64,000 nt of DNA from positions 1 through 64,000 of the forward strand of contig CANDIF010000003.1 of NCBI GenBank assembly GCA_947384775.1. The letters run 5' to 3'. Positions 1 through 7,451 of this stretch are shown here, in pieces. The translations under genes and the position numbers were made by a program. Numbering within the stretch: the first letter of the stretch is position 1; every line of letters begins with the position of its first letter. The notes under the pieces were generated by a model that was not told the origin of the DNA, did no database searches, and saw only the letters and a list, made by a program, of their open reading frames with translations. The DNA is from an uncultured Clostridium sp. GTDB taxonomy: Bacteria; Bacillota; Clostridia; TANB77; CAG-508.

Positions 1-21
1 TATGACTTTTGATTCTTTCAT
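1..21 (-). CDS. 5' end of a gene running off the left edge
   Basis: A purine-rich ribosome-binding site (GGAGAAAG, about 27-34 on the complement) lies just upstream of an ATG at 19-21. It opens a leftward frame reading Met-Lys-Glu-Ser-Lys-Val-Ile before the window ends. Only seven codons are visible, so the product cannot be named. Confidence 0.5.
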
Positions 22-65
22 ATTTTCTTTCTCCAATCTAAACAAAAAATTACTATTTGTACTTT

Positions 66-569
66 TTAAGTAACAATAGCATACATTTTCATATCTAAAA
101 TTTTATTCTTCTTAACTGCATTGTTTCTTAATGTTCCTTCTAGCTCAAATCCTGCTTTTTCTAAAACTCTACAAGAAGCTATATTGTAGGCAAATGGCTC
201 CGCAAATATCCTAATTATATCTGTTTTTTTAAATATATAATCGCATACTTCTTTTATAACTTTAGTCATAATACCCTTACCCCAGTATTCTTCTGCTATA
301 TAATATCCCATCTCTGCTGTATAGCAATGAATGTTGTCTTTCCTAAATACTCCTATACTACCTATTACCTTATTGTCTACTACTATTGCCCAAGAATATT
401 GAGTATTAACAGGTGCATTTAAAGTTTGAATAATAAATTCTCTTGCATTTTCTATTGTATATGGATATGGTATTCCATCTCTTAAATTATCTAAAATTTT
501 TTCATTATTTAAAGCATCTTTTAATTGTTCTGCATCTTCTATTTCCCACTTTCTAATTGATATATCCAT
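66..569 (-). CDS. GNAT family N-acetyltransferase (RimJ/RimL type)
   Basis: A 167-residue protein of the normal length for a one-domain GNAT that moves an acetyl group from acetyl-CoA to an amine. The start is supported by an AGGAGTG site upstream of ATG. Family marks are the N-terminal 'IRKWEIEDAEQL' strand-helix, the mid-domain 'MGYYIAEEYWGKGIMTKVI' stretch that forms the acetyl-CoA-binding loop and helix, and the C-terminal 'NIASCRVLEKAGFELEGTLR' motif typical of the RimJ/RimL branch, which acetylates ribosomal proteins or other N-termini. The substrate cannot be told. It stands alone behind a terminator at 618-644. Confidence 0.85.
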   Translation of the reverse strand: MDISIRKWEIEDAEQLKDALNNEKILDNLRDGIPYPYTIENAREFIIQTLNAPVNTQYSWAIVVDNKVIGSIGVFRKDNIHCYTAEMGYYIAEEYWGKGIMTKVIKEVCDYIFKKTDIIRIFAEPFAYNIASCRVLEKAGFELEGTLRNNAVKKNKILDMKMYAIVT

Positions 570-617
570 ATTATCACTCCTAAAAAATTGTAATTTTCTA
601 GATAATTATAACACAAA

Positions 618-651
618 AGATAGATAATTCATAATTATCTATCTTTTTTTA
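618..651. terminator. Intrinsic terminator between two acetyltransferase genes
   Basis: A near-perfect inverted repeat (AGATAGATAATT / AATTATCTATCT, 618-644) is followed rightward by a run of T. On the complement it is followed by TTTTG. It ends the decayed gene on its right and isolates the 66-569 gene. Confidence 0.75.
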
Positions 652-652
652 G

Positions 653-1000
653 CTATTTTATCTTTATAATATCTATTACTGCTAATTCATTAACATTATA
701 ATTTTCTATACCATAATTTAATAAATGTTTACCTAATCCTTTCCCTCTTTCACTATTTTTAATAAATAACATTTCAAGTTTTTTAGCTTCAATTCCCATA
801 AAAGCAATTGGTTGATAACTTTCATTTTCTATAATAATTAAATGTTCAACGCCATTTAATGCTTTTGGCACATATCTTTTTATATTTTCTATTTCTTCGT
901 TTGATAGAAATAAATGTGTTGCTTTTACTGAATCTTCTCACACTTCTAGTAATTCATTTATTAGTGTTGATGTTCTATCATTTACTTCAATTATTCTCAT
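653..1000 (-). pseudogene. Decayed GNAT acetyltransferase with internal TGA and lost C-terminus
   Basis: An ATG at 998-1000 opens a frame that reads well as a GNAT of the 'LLEV(W)EDSVKATHLFL' subfamily. A TGA at 938-940 falls where that subfamily has a conserved Trp. The frame then continues unbroken through the acetyl-CoA loop ('SERGKGLGKHLLNYGIENY'). After 'NVNELAV' the protein ends within a few residues, where relatives continue with about 30-40 residues that include the 'FYEHMGF' motif. The nonsense codon and the missing tail together indicate a dead gene. TGA is used as a normal stop elsewhere here (for example at the end of the 6302-6496 gene), so recoding to Trp is unlikely. Confidence 0.8.
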
Positions 1001-1050
1001 ATTTATATTGCTCCTATATTATAGTTTATCATCTTTTATTTTTAATATAT

Positions 1051-1509
1051 TTAAAATTCCTTAACTATATTTTCTTTATTTGTTACTCCTACAAATGTTT
1101 TTGTTACTTCCCCATTTTTCATTATAAGCATAGTTGGTATACTCATAACATTATACTTTATTGCTAATTCTTCGTTTTTATCTATGTCTATTTTTACAAA
1201 TTTAACATCTGTATGTTCTTTTGCTATTTCTTCTATAATTGGTGTCATTGTTTTACATGGCATACACCAAGTTGCATAAAAATCAATAAAAACTACTCCA
1301 CTTTCATTAATTACTTCTTTCTCGAATTGTTCAGCACTTTTAATTTCAATTATCTCCACTTTTTCTCCCTCCTCACTATTTTTTAACTCTTTTTCTGTTG
1401 TAGATTCTTCAATCTTCTTGTTTGTTACATAATTATATCCAAATGTTATTCCTATTAACAATATTATAAATAAAATAATTTGAATGATTAATTTTTTCTT
1501 TTTATTCAT
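1051..1509 (-). CDS. Membrane-anchored thioredoxin-like protein
   Basis: 152 residues. A Lys-rich N-terminus and one membrane segment (about 7-25) are followed by a charged linker and a thioredoxin fold. The active site is W81-C82-M-P-C85, and the cis-proline lies in 'MSIPTMLIMKNGE' (Pro125). The protein should face the outside of the membrane and reduce or exchange disulfides in exported proteins, or in c-type maturation partners, using electrons from the CcdA-like protein encoded 10 bp upstream. The close spacing indicates one operon. No lipobox is visible, so anchoring by the uncleaved helix is inferred. Confidence 0.88.
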   Translation of the reverse strand: MNKKKKLIIQIILFIILLIGITFGYNYVTNKKIEESTTEKELKNSEEGEKVEIIEIKSAEQFEKEVINESGVVFIDFYATWCMPCKTMTPIIEEIAKEHTDVKFVKIDIDKNEELAIKYNVMSIPTMLIMKNGEVTKTFVGVTNKENIVKEF

Positions 1510-1519
1510 TGCTTTCCTC

Positions 1520-2149
1520 CTAAATAATTAACATTATTCCACTAAAAATTAGTATAATTCCTGCTATTTTATTAATGACATTATAATGCTTTTTAATGTT
1601 GTTAAATGTAGTTTTTAGTTTTTCTAAAAATATTGATGTTAAAATAAATGGTATTCCTAGTCCTATAGAATAGATAAATAGCATAAGTCCACCTTTCAAA
1701 ACATTCTGTGAAGTAGCACTCATCATTAATGCACTGCTTAAAAATACTCCTACACATGGAGTCCAGCATACAGAGAAAAGCATTCCAAAGATGATAGCTG
1801 AAAAAAAGCTTAATTTATCCTTATTCTTTTGAATTCCTTTAGATTTATTCAATATTTTTATATTTAATATTCCCATATAATGCATTCCAAATAAAATAAT
1901 TATAATTCCAAAAATTATATTTAGATATCTACTATTAACTGTTATTAATTTTCCTAGTGTACTTGCAAATATACCCAATAATACAAAAATAATCGTAAAT
2001 CCTGAAACAAATCCAAGAGAATTTATTACTGTTCTTTTCAAATCTTTATCTTGTCCTGCAAAATAAGATACATACATTGGTAACATTGGCAATACACATG
2101 GTGATAAAAAAGACGCAAATCCTTCTATAAATATAATAAAAAAATCCAT
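1520..2149 (-). CDS. ccdA: CcdA-like transmembrane thiol-disulfide electron carrier
   Basis: About 209 residues with six predicted membrane helices, the standard size of CcdA, which passes reducing power from cytoplasmic thioredoxin to extracytoplasmic thiol proteins. The two redox cysteines are visible: 'LSPCVLP' in helix 1 (about Cys18) and 'CWTPCVGVF' in helix 4 (about Cys132). An in-frame ATG 12 bp further upstream exists, but a GGAGGT site lies between the two ATGs, so the downstream one (2147-2149) was chosen. The next gene encodes a membrane-anchored thioredoxin, its likely partner. Confidence 0.88.
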   Translation of the reverse strand: MDFFIIFIEGFASFLSPCVLPMLPMYVSYFAGQDKDLKRTVINSLGFVSGFTIIFVLLGIFASTLGKLITVNSRYLNIIFGIIIILFGMHYMGILNIKILNKSKGIQKNKDKLSFFSAIIFGMLFSVCWTPCVGVFLSSALMMSATSQNVLKGGLMLFIYSIGLGIPFILTSIFLEKLKTTFNNIKKHYNVINKIAGIILIFSGIMLII

Positions 2150-2208
2150 TTTACCTCCCATATTATGTTTGTCTTAAACAAGTATTTATATTCAATATAG
2201 TTTATACA

Positions 2209-2985
2209 TTAGTTTAATAATTTTAAAATTTCACTATGAATTAATCCATTTGTTCCAACAACACACTGTTTTTCCACTTGAGTAAAGTCTATATTTTCTC
2301 CATTAATTTGTGTGATTTTTCCTCCCGCTTCTTCAATCATCAAACAAGATGGCATAACATCCCATAGAAAACAATTTAATTCACAATGAATTTCAATTCT
2401 TCCACATGCTACATAACAAATACCTATAACTGTAGAAAAAATCTTTTCTACATTCATAATATTATCAAGTAAATTTTTATGTATGTTGCAATGTAATTTT
2501 CTAAAATCTTTTTGTCTATTATTAAATCCAATAACTGCAAGAGATTTATTTAAGTTATTTGTTGAAACATGAATTTGTTCTCCATTTAAATAAGCGCCCT
2601 TACCTTTTTCACATACAAATAATTCCTTTAGTTTAGGAATATACACCGCTCCTCCATATGGTTTTCCATCTTTTAGATATCCTATACTTACTGCATAATA
2701 TGACATACTTCTTGAAAAATTCATAGTACCATCAAGCGGATCAATTACCCATGTATATCCAGACTTACTTTCTTTTGAACTTCCCTCTTCTGCTACAAAG
2801 CCATCATTTGGAAACATTTCAGAGATTGCATTAACAATCATTTTTTCACTTGTTGTATCAGCAATTGTTAATACATCATTACATCCTTTTTCATGTGTTT
2901 GCATATCTCCATTTTGTATTTCTAAAATAGCTTTTCCTGCTTTTTCTGCAATTTCTTTACTTAAACTTGTTCTCTCATTAAACAT
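2209..2985 (-). CDS. Inositol monophosphatase family protein
   Basis: 258 residues, the usual length for the IMPase/SuhB family of Mg2+-dependent sugar or inositol phosphatases. Metal-binding motifs are intact: 'VAEEGSS' (Glu66-Glu67), 'WVIDPLDGTMNF' (Asp82, Asp85) and the C-terminal 'WDVMPSCLMIEEAGG', where Asp completes the site. That last motif reads VMPS instead of the commoner AAG or VAA, so the substrate may differ. An AAGGAGAAC site supports the start. It is a single gene. Possible substrates include myo-inositol 1-phosphate, fructose-1,6-bisphosphate or 3'-phosphoadenosine phosphate, and the sequence does not decide between them. Confidence 0.85.
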   Translation of the reverse strand: MFNERTSLSKEIAEKAGKAILEIQNGDMQTHEKGCNDVLTIADTTSEKMIVNAISEMFPNDGFVAEEGSSKESKSGYTWVIDPLDGTMNFSRSMSYYAVSIGYLKDGKPYGGAVYIPKLKELFVCEKGKGAYLNGEQIHVSTNNLNKSLAVIGFNNRQKDFRKLHCNIHKNLLDNIMNVEKIFSTVIGICYVACGRIEIHCELNCFLWDVMPSCLMIEEAGGKITQINGENIDFTQVEKQCVVGTNGLIHSEILKLLN

Positions 2986-3121
2986 TGTAATGTTCTCCTT
3001 ATTTTAATCATTCTATACATCTTACTGTCAAAATCTATTATCATTCATATAGTTATTCAATTTTAATATTAGAATAATATCATAAAAAAATTTAATTATC
3101 AAATTAATTACATAAAAACAA

Positions 3122-3138
3122 AGGAGCTATTGGCTCCT
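3122..3138 (-). terminator. Intrinsic terminator
   Basis: A short GC stem (AGGAGC / GCTCCT) is followed on the complement by TTGTTTTT, immediately after the stop codon at 3141. It ends the two-gene unit 3713-3141. Confidence 0.75.
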
Positions 3139-3140
3139 AA

Positions 3141-3344
3141 TTATATTTTATTAAAAGTTATTATTTTCTCTTTCATTGATATTTTCCCTACTTCGTATCC
3201 ATATTCTTTTGCTTCTTTTTTATAAGTTAAAAATGAATGGTCTATATCAAATCCCAAAATACTCTTAATTTCTTCATATGATAGTTTGTAAATCTCTTTT
3301 TTATTCTCTTTTAAATATTTCCATAAAGGTTCATATTTACTCAT
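3141..3344 (-). CDS. Small DUF7662-like protein
   Basis: A 67-residue cytoplasmic protein starting 'MSKYEPLWKYLKE'. Its layout ('SYEEIKSILGFDIDHSFLTYKKEAKEYGYEVGKISMKEKIITFNKI') resembles the small DUF7662 family, in which the N-terminal 'KYxPLxxYL' and mid 'LxxEEIxxILG' are conserved. Function is unknown. It lies 27 bp downstream of the GRAM/PH-like gene and shares its terminator. The family call is from memory of the motif and is moderate. Confidence 0.65.
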   Translation of the reverse strand: MSKYEPLWKYLKENKKEIYKLSYEEIKSILGFDIDHSFLTYKKEAKEYGYEVGKISMKEKIITFNKI

Positions 3345-3371
3345 ATTTCAATACCTCATTACTTTAAATCT

Positions 3372-3713
3372 TTAAGCTATATTTTCTGAAATCCAATCAA
3401 AGTATTTTTTTCGTTTTAAAATAGATAATTTGTATTTATCTCCATTTTTCATCGTAACTAAAATTCCGAATGGAAAGAATGGCGGTGTTGTACAAGTTTT
3501 TACTTTATCAATATCTTTCATATCAATTTCCCAACTTACACTTTCTGTTCCAATTAATCCTGATGCTAAAAATGCAATACGTTTATCAGTAAAATAATAT
3601 TTTCCTGAAACCTGTCTATTAATGCTTACTTTAGGCATTTTCCAGCAATCTCCTGAAACTTTACCTGCAAATAATTGCTCATTGTCAGCTACTTCAAATA
3701 CTTTTTTTCCCAT
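3372..3713 (-). CDS. GRAM/PH-like domain protein
   Basis: 113 residues without membrane segments or signal peptide. A tight beta-rich pattern ('GKYYFTDKRIAFLAS...SWEIDMKDIDKVKTC...GILVTMKNGDKYKLSI') ends in an amphipathic helix ('RKKYFDWISENIA'). This is the arrangement of bacterial GRAM or PH-like domains, with the TDKRI strand turn typical of GRAM. Such domains usually bind lipid or protein, and no enzymatic residues are evident. GGAGGAGATAAT precedes the ATG. The small gene at 3141-3344 follows in the same unit. Confidence 0.65.
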   Translation of the reverse strand: MGKKVFEVADNEQLFAGKVSGDCWKMPKVSINRQVSGKYYFTDKRIAFLASGLIGTESVSWEIDMKDIDKVKTCTTPPFFPFGILVTMKNGDKYKLSILKRKKYFDWISENIA

Positions 3714-3782
3714 ATTATCTCCTCCAAAGTTTTTAATTTTTATATTATATAATTATTATTTTATATTCATAAATATTATCAT

Positions 3783-3814
3783 AAAAGGAAGTAATTTTCA
3801 AATTACTTCCTTTT
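3783..3814. terminator. Bidirectional intrinsic terminator
   Basis: Perfect inverted repeat AAAAGGAAGTAATTT / AAATTACTTCCTTTT with a two-base loop and T/A flanks, placed after the flavodoxin stop codon at 3825. Confidence 0.8.
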
Positions 3815-3824
3815 ACTTTTTTAT

Positions 3825-4529
3825 TTATTTTATACTATCTGTCCAATTTTTTATATCAGAATCTAAAGTATTAGAACTAAAACGATGTCCTTCTAACCAA
3901 TTTCCTGAATTTGCTTCTTCTTCAAGTAATTTTCCACTTTGTCCTAAACCAGATGACGCTGATGTACAAAATGGAATTACTGTTTTTCCACTAAAGTCAT
4001 TTGCTTTTACGAAAGTATCTACCGGCCATGCTGCAATTCCCCACCATATTGGATATCCAATTAATACTGTGTCATAATCTTCAAAATTATCTACTGTATC
4101 TTTTACTAATTTAATATCTCTTAAGCTTTCATTATCATGTTCTTTTGATACCCTAGAATTGCTATTTGAATAGTTTAAATCCTCTGATGTATACTCTTGT
4201 TCTGGTACAATTTCAAAAATATCTGCATCTAAATTGTTTGCAATTTTTTCTGCAACTGCTTTTGTATGGCTTTGAGCTGAGAAATATACAACTAATGTTT
4301 TCTTATTATTTTCTTGTGTGTCTCCTCTGTTTGGTTCTGTTTGATTTCCTATTGTTGTATTGTTTTCTTTTACCTCATTACCATTATCATTATTTTCATT
4401 TACTTCATTGCTTGATTTCTCAGTATCGTCTTTATTTTCCTTTTGCTTGTTTTGGTATATTGCATAACCTGCAGCTCCTCCTATTATTAGTATGATTACA
4501 ATAATTACTGCTAATAATTTTTTATTCAT
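3825..4529 (-). CDS. Membrane-anchored flavodoxin family protein
   Basis: 234 residues: one membrane anchor (about 5-24), a low-complexity Asn/Glu linker to about 76, then a flavodoxin-like domain. The FMN phosphate loop is visible ('LVVYFSAQSHTKAVAEKI'), as are the 'IGYPIWWGIAAWPVDTF' flavin loop and 'IPFCTSASSGLGQS'. This matches the flavodoxin_4 type that often sits on secreted or surface-tethered redox proteins. It likely carries electrons outside the cell or at the membrane; partners are not encoded next to it. It is transcribed alone from a MerR-type promoter at 4560-4590, which suggests induction by an electrophile or redox stress. Confidence 0.85.
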   Translation of the reverse strand: MNKKLLAVIIVIILIIGGAAGYAIYQNKQKENKDDTEKSSNEVNENNDNGNEVKENNTTIGNQTEPNRGDTQENNKKTLVVYFSAQSHTKAVAEKIANNLDADIFEIVPEQEYTSEDLNYSNSNSRVSKEHDNESLRDIKLVKDTVDNFEDYDTVLIGYPIWWGIAAWPVDTFVKANDFSGKTVIPFCTSASSGLGQSGKLLEEEANSGNWLEGHRFSSNTLDSDIKNWTDSIK

Positions 4530-4559
4530 TTTTCATTCCTCCTTATTGATTATGTCCTA

Positions 4560-4590
4560 TATATATCACTTGTAGTTAACTATAAGTCAA
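4560..4590 (-). promoter_or_regulatory. MerR-type promoter with 19-bp spacer for the flavodoxin gene
   Basis: On the complement a -35 TTGACT (4585-4590) and a -10 TATATA (4560-4565) are 19 bp apart, the overlong spacing typical of MerR-activated promoters. A 20-bp near-perfect palindrome (ACTTATAGTT / AACTACAAGT, 4568-4587) fills the spacer. No MerR gene is in the window. Confidence 0.7.
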
Positions 4591-4615
4591 TAGTTTTTAT
4601 AAAAATTTTCAAAAA

Positions 4616-4644
4616 AATGTAGCAGATTTTCTATCTACTACATT
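4616..4644 (-). terminator. Intrinsic terminator of the XRE/DUF4097 unit
   Basis: Inverted repeat AATGTAG-AGAT / ATCT-CTACATT followed on the complement by a run of T, 17 bp past the stop codon at 4661. Confidence 0.75.
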
Positions 4645-4660
4645 TTTCTATATCCGTTAA

Positions 4661-5449
4661 TTATTTTATTGTTACATTTCCGCAATCACATTTTACTTTT
4701 AATGTTACATTTGAATTTCTATTGCTATTTGCTATATTTGTTTTTCCTAAATCAACATTTGCTTCTATGTATATGTCATTTGTATTATTTATATCTATAT
4801 TTCCTAGGTCTGCTTTTATGCTAGAGTCTTCTTGAATAGATATTCTATCAATACTAATATTACCACAGTTTGCCTTTATATCACATTTATTTAAAATTTC
4901 TTTAGCTTCTACATTTCCATAATCACATTTTATTGTTGCATTTTTTACTTTTCCTATTTCTACATTTCCCGCATCACAGTCTATGTTTAGTGTAGCATTT
5001 TCTAAGTCTGTAATCTCGCAATTTCCATAATCATTTTTTATTTTTATTTCATTTGCATAACTTGATGGCAAATAAATTTCAATACCATTCTTTCTTCCAC
5101 CAAAAATTATTCTATTCTTTTTATGAGTATTATCTACATTTAATTTTCCGTTGTTTAATTCTACTTTAGCATCATTGCTATCCTCTCCATAAAGAACAAC
5201 TTTAATATAGTTTTCTGAAGTTTCTTTTATTATAATATCTCCAGCATCTTCTCTAATCTCTATATTTTGTATATCTTCTAAATTAAATTGATTATCATAT
5301 ATTACATTTGCACTTTTTGAACCAAACCCAAACATTATTCCTCTAAAACTTATCCTTCCTGTTAAACACATTACTAAAAACATTACTAAAAGAAATACTA
5401 CAATAGAAAGTAAAATTATTGCTGTAATAATTAATCCATTATTCTTCAT
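4661..5449 (-). CDS. DUF4097 beta-helix repeat membrane protein
   Basis: 262 residues: an N-terminal membrane helix (about 7-30), then a beta-solenoid of short repeats of the 'NATIKCDYGNVEAKEI' and 'CDIKANCGNISIDRI' kind ending in 'VTLKVKCDCGNVTIK'. This is the toast-rack/DUF4097 pattern found in envelope-stress and anti-sigma modules. It overlaps the upstream XRE regulator by 11 bp, so the two are co-translated. The membrane regulator and the membrane beta-helix protein probably sense the same envelope signal. No catalytic residues are seen. Confidence 0.8.
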   Translation of the reverse strand: MKNNGLIITAIILLSIVVFLLVMFLVMCLTGRISFRGIMFGFGSKSANVIYDNQFNLEDIQNIEIREDAGDIIIKETSENYIKVVLYGEDSNDAKVELNNGKLNVDNTHKKNRIIFGGRKNGIEIYLPSSYANEIKIKNDYGNCEITDLENATLNIDCDAGNVEIGKVKNATIKCDYGNVEAKEILNKCDIKANCGNISIDRISIQEDSSIKADLGNIDINNTNDIYIEANVDLGKTNIANSNRNSNVTLKVKCDCGNVTIK

Positions 5450-6149
5450 CTTCTTCGCCCTCCTTTAGCATAAATATTAATTTAACAATTTCTTCTATCA
5501 TTCCCATAATGATAAATATTACCCAAGTTATATGCCACGCCATAGTTACAAAACTTACAATAAAGTATATTGCAACTCCTATTGCTCCTATAATATCATT
5601 TATTTGTTTTACTACTTTATCTCGTTTTGCTTCTTGTTTTGTTTTTTCAAATTTGGGTATTGACATATAGTGTTTTACAATTCTAGTTACTCCAAAGCCA
5701 ACCATTACTAAAAAAGCACATCCTGTTACAACAGGATTCCACATCATTACAGTAGTTCCAATAGCTACGAATGCTATAGCAGCAATGAATATTAAAATTG
5801 AACTACTAACTACTTCAGCTGACTTTTGTTTTATTTGATTTCTATTCATTCTTGCATAACTATCTTCATCATCTTTTCCTCTAGTAAACAAATGATTTTT
5901 TGCTTCACTCCAATTAAGTTCTTCTTTGTTTTCATTATTAATTGTTTCCTTACTTTCTCCTTTTAATAATTCATTTGGTGATATTCCATATAGTTCACAT
6001 AGTGGAAGTATCTTATCAAAGTCTGGTGTACTTTGATTTGTTTCCCATTTTGAAACTGTTTGTCTTGTTACATTCAATTTTTCTGCGACATCATCTTGCG
6101 TTAAATTTTTAGTTCTTCTTAATTCAAATAGTTTTTCTCCTAAATTCAT
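5439..6149 (-). CDS. XRE-family regulator with C-terminal membrane domain
   Basis: 236 residues. An N-terminal helix-turn-helix (about 5-60; 'LTQDDVAEKLNVTRQTVSKWETNQSTPDFDKI') is followed by a linker and four hydrophobic segments between about 110 and 225. The likely role is a DNA-binding repressor held at the membrane. It is followed, with an 11-bp overlap, by the DUF4097 protein. A 9-bp inverted repeat (6191-6235) upstream resembles the one in front of the other XRE-membrane gene at 11439-12383 and is the probable autoregulatory operator. Confidence 0.85.
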   Translation of the reverse strand: MNLGEKLFELRRTKNLTQDDVAEKLNVTRQTVSKWETNQSTPDFDKILPLCELYGISPNELLKGESKETINNENKEELNWSEAKNHLFTRGKDDEDSYARMNRNQIKQKSAEVVSSSILIFIAAIAFVAIGTTVMMWNPVVTGCAFLVMVGFGVTRIVKHYMSIPKFEKTKQEAKRDKVVKQINDIIGAIGVAIYFIVSFVTMAWHITWVIFIIMGMIEEIVKLIFMLKEGEEDEE

Positions 6150-6177
6150 TGTTTTTCCTCTCTTTCTATGATTAAAA

Positions 6178-6297
6178 TTATACCTCTTTTTTTAGTTGCA
6201 TTCTATCAATTTTAGTTGGAAATTTAGCAACTAAAATTAACATTCCAGTGTTTTCAAGTGTTTGAGAGGTTGTATTTTTAGATATAACTTCGTTCAT
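6178..6297 (-). CDS. Possible 39-residue peptide (doubtful)
   Basis: An ATG at 6295-6297, 4 bp after the stop of the 6302-6496 gene, opens a 39-codon frame ending in TAA at 6178-6180. It looks translationally coupled. However, the 3' half of the frame coincides with the AGTTGC/GCAACT inverted repeat that is better read as the operator of the XRE gene. No family was recognised. It may be a leader peptide, a remnant, or chance. Confidence 0.25.
   Translation of the reverse strand: MNEVISKNTTSQTLENTGMLILVAKFPTKIDRMQLKKEV
6191..6235. promoter_or_regulatory. Inverted repeat operator of the 5439-6149 XRE gene
   Basis: TTTAGTTGC at 6191-6199 and its exact reverse complement GCAACTAAA at 6227-6235, 27 bp apart. 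A third TTTAGTTG copy lies at 6211-6218. The AGTTGC core recurs in front of the paralogous XRE gene (12446-12479). Confidence 0.55.
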
Positions 6298-6301
6298 TCT
6301 A

Positions 6302-6496
6302 TCACTCATTAATTAAATTATATCTTTTAAATATAGTAATTATCATGCTATATACTAACTTTTTCCCTAATATTTCTCTAAATTTGGTTGTTTTGTTTTT
6401 TCCTTCATTTCTTAATTTTTCTAACTCTTTACCTAAATAGTCATACTCGTTAAGAATATCATTTAAAGCTTTCTCAAAATTTTCTAATCGTTCCAT
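6302..6496 (-). CDS. Small helical protein, unknown function
   Basis: 64 residues, strongly charged and helical ('MERLENFEKALNDILNEYDYLGKELEKLRNEGKNK'), probably a short coiled coil. A Lys/Arg-rich second half suggests protein or nucleic-acid contact. There is no signal peptide. GGAGAACGAATGG overlaps the start, giving reasonable translation signals. The product is not recognised. It lies upstream of the XRE gene but is separated from it by the operator region. Confidence 0.5.
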   Translation of the reverse strand: MERLENFEKALNDILNEYDYLGKELEKLRNEGKNKTTKFREILGKKLVYSMIITIFKRYNLINE

Positions 6497-6540
6497 TCGT
6501 TCTCCTAACTTTAATTAATCTGATTATTTATCTAATAATG

Positions 6541-6576
6541 AAAGAATTACTTTATATTTTCATACAAAGTAACTCT
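6541..6576 (-). terminator. Intrinsic terminator of the Cys-rich peptide gene
   Basis: AGAGTTACTTT / AAAGTAATTCTTT stem on the complement with an AT-rich loop and a T-rich 3' side, 10 bp after the stop at 6586. Confidence 0.55.
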
Positions 6577-6585
6577 AATTATTTA

Positions 6586-6891
6586 CTATCTATTACAATT
6601 TCTTCTACAATTATGTGTTTTTGGTAAACATTGATTATATCTATTTGCACAATCTATATTTTGCTCATGTATTTGGCAATATTCATTTTGATTACAAATG
6701 TTGCAATCTCTTTGCCCATTTATACATATTTGACTACTCTCTCTTCTATTATTTCTTGTTTCTTCTCTAAGTTCTTGGTTTCTACCTAATCCTCTTTGCT
6801 TTGATAATGCTTGAACCTGTGAACTTGCAAATACTAATCCTAATGCTAATAAACTAAAAATACAGAAATAAATTATAAACTTTTTCTTCAT
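6586..6891 (-). CDS. Secreted eight-cysteine small protein
   Basis: 101 residues from the ATG at 6889-6891, chosen because GAGGAGGCAATTATTTTT precedes it; an upstream in-frame ATG at 6954 lacks such a site. A signal peptide ('MKKKFIIYFCIFSLLALGLVFASSQVQA') is followed by an Arg/Asn/Gln-rich mature part. Its last 47 residues carry eight cysteines ('CINGQRDCNICNQNEYC', then single Cys spaced by 6-9 residues, ending 'CRRNC'). No family was recognised. An even number of Cys in a small exported basic protein suggests disulfide-stabilised folding or metal binding. It is transcribed alone, with its own terminator. Confidence 0.7.
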   Translation of the reverse strand: MKKKFIIYFCIFSLLALGLVFASSQVQALSKQRGLGRNQELREETRNNRRESSQICINGQRDCNICNQNEYCQIHEQNIDCANRYNQCLPKTHNCRRNCNR

Positions 6892-6999
6892 AAAAATAAT
6901 TGCCTCCTCTTTATTTTTAATACTCAAATAATTTATATTAATAAATAATATCATAAAGTGATATATTTATCAACTAAAAAACTATCTATTTTTTAAGTT

Positions 7000-7419
7000 T
7001 CATTGTATTTCTATATCTTCTGATTTAAAATTACTATAATATCTTGCTGAACTAGAAGTAAACTTTAATACACAATAATCTGGATCAGTTACACCTTTTT
7101 TATAATACATAGTGTCGCCAAATTGCCATATCATTTCTTTTGATTCTTTATCTTCTAAAACTTCTACTGTTCCTTTAAGCATTATTCCTCTATAAAATCT
7201 CTTATCACAAAAATAAACACAAGCCTTTGGATTGTCTTTAAATGATTGCACTTTTAACGAAGATGTATTTGTAGAAAAATATATTTTCTTTATCCCATTT
7301 CTTTTTCTAGGTTTTAACATTGCTTTGGTATTTGGGAATCCCTCATTATCAATAGAACTTATATAGCAAATACTTTGTTTATCTATCATCTTACCAATAG
7401 TTTTTTCTATATCTCTCAT
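7000..7419 (-). CDS. Pyridoxamine 5'-phosphate oxidase-like flavin-binding protein
   Basis: 139 residues, one split-barrel domain. 'MRDIEKTIGKMIDKQSICYISSIDNEGFPNTKAML' and 'IYFSTNTSSLKVQSFKDNPKACVYF' are the FMN-binding strand and helix pattern of the general stress/PNPOx-like family. The last third ('YYKKGVTDPDYCVLKFTSSSARYY') matches the small FMN-binding forms common in clostridia. It probably binds FMN or F420-like cofactors and reduces an unknown substrate; true PNPOx activity is unlikely given the short length. A GGAGG site supports the start, and it stands alone. Confidence 0.8.
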   Translation of the reverse strand: MRDIEKTIGKMIDKQSICYISSIDNEGFPNTKAMLKPRKRNGIKKIYFSTNTSSLKVQSFKDNPKACVYFCDKRFYRGIMLKGTVEVLEDKESKEMIWQFGDTMYYKKGVTDPDYCVLKFTSSSARYYSNFKSEDIEIQ

Positions 7420-7451
7420 ACTTTTCCTCCATTTTAAATTGTAATTTGTTT

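Noticed and set aside
653..1000. Recoding of TGA as tryptophan
   Set aside because: Real genes in the window end in TGA (for example 6302-6496 and rbgA) and use TGG for Trp; the gene is also truncated at its end.
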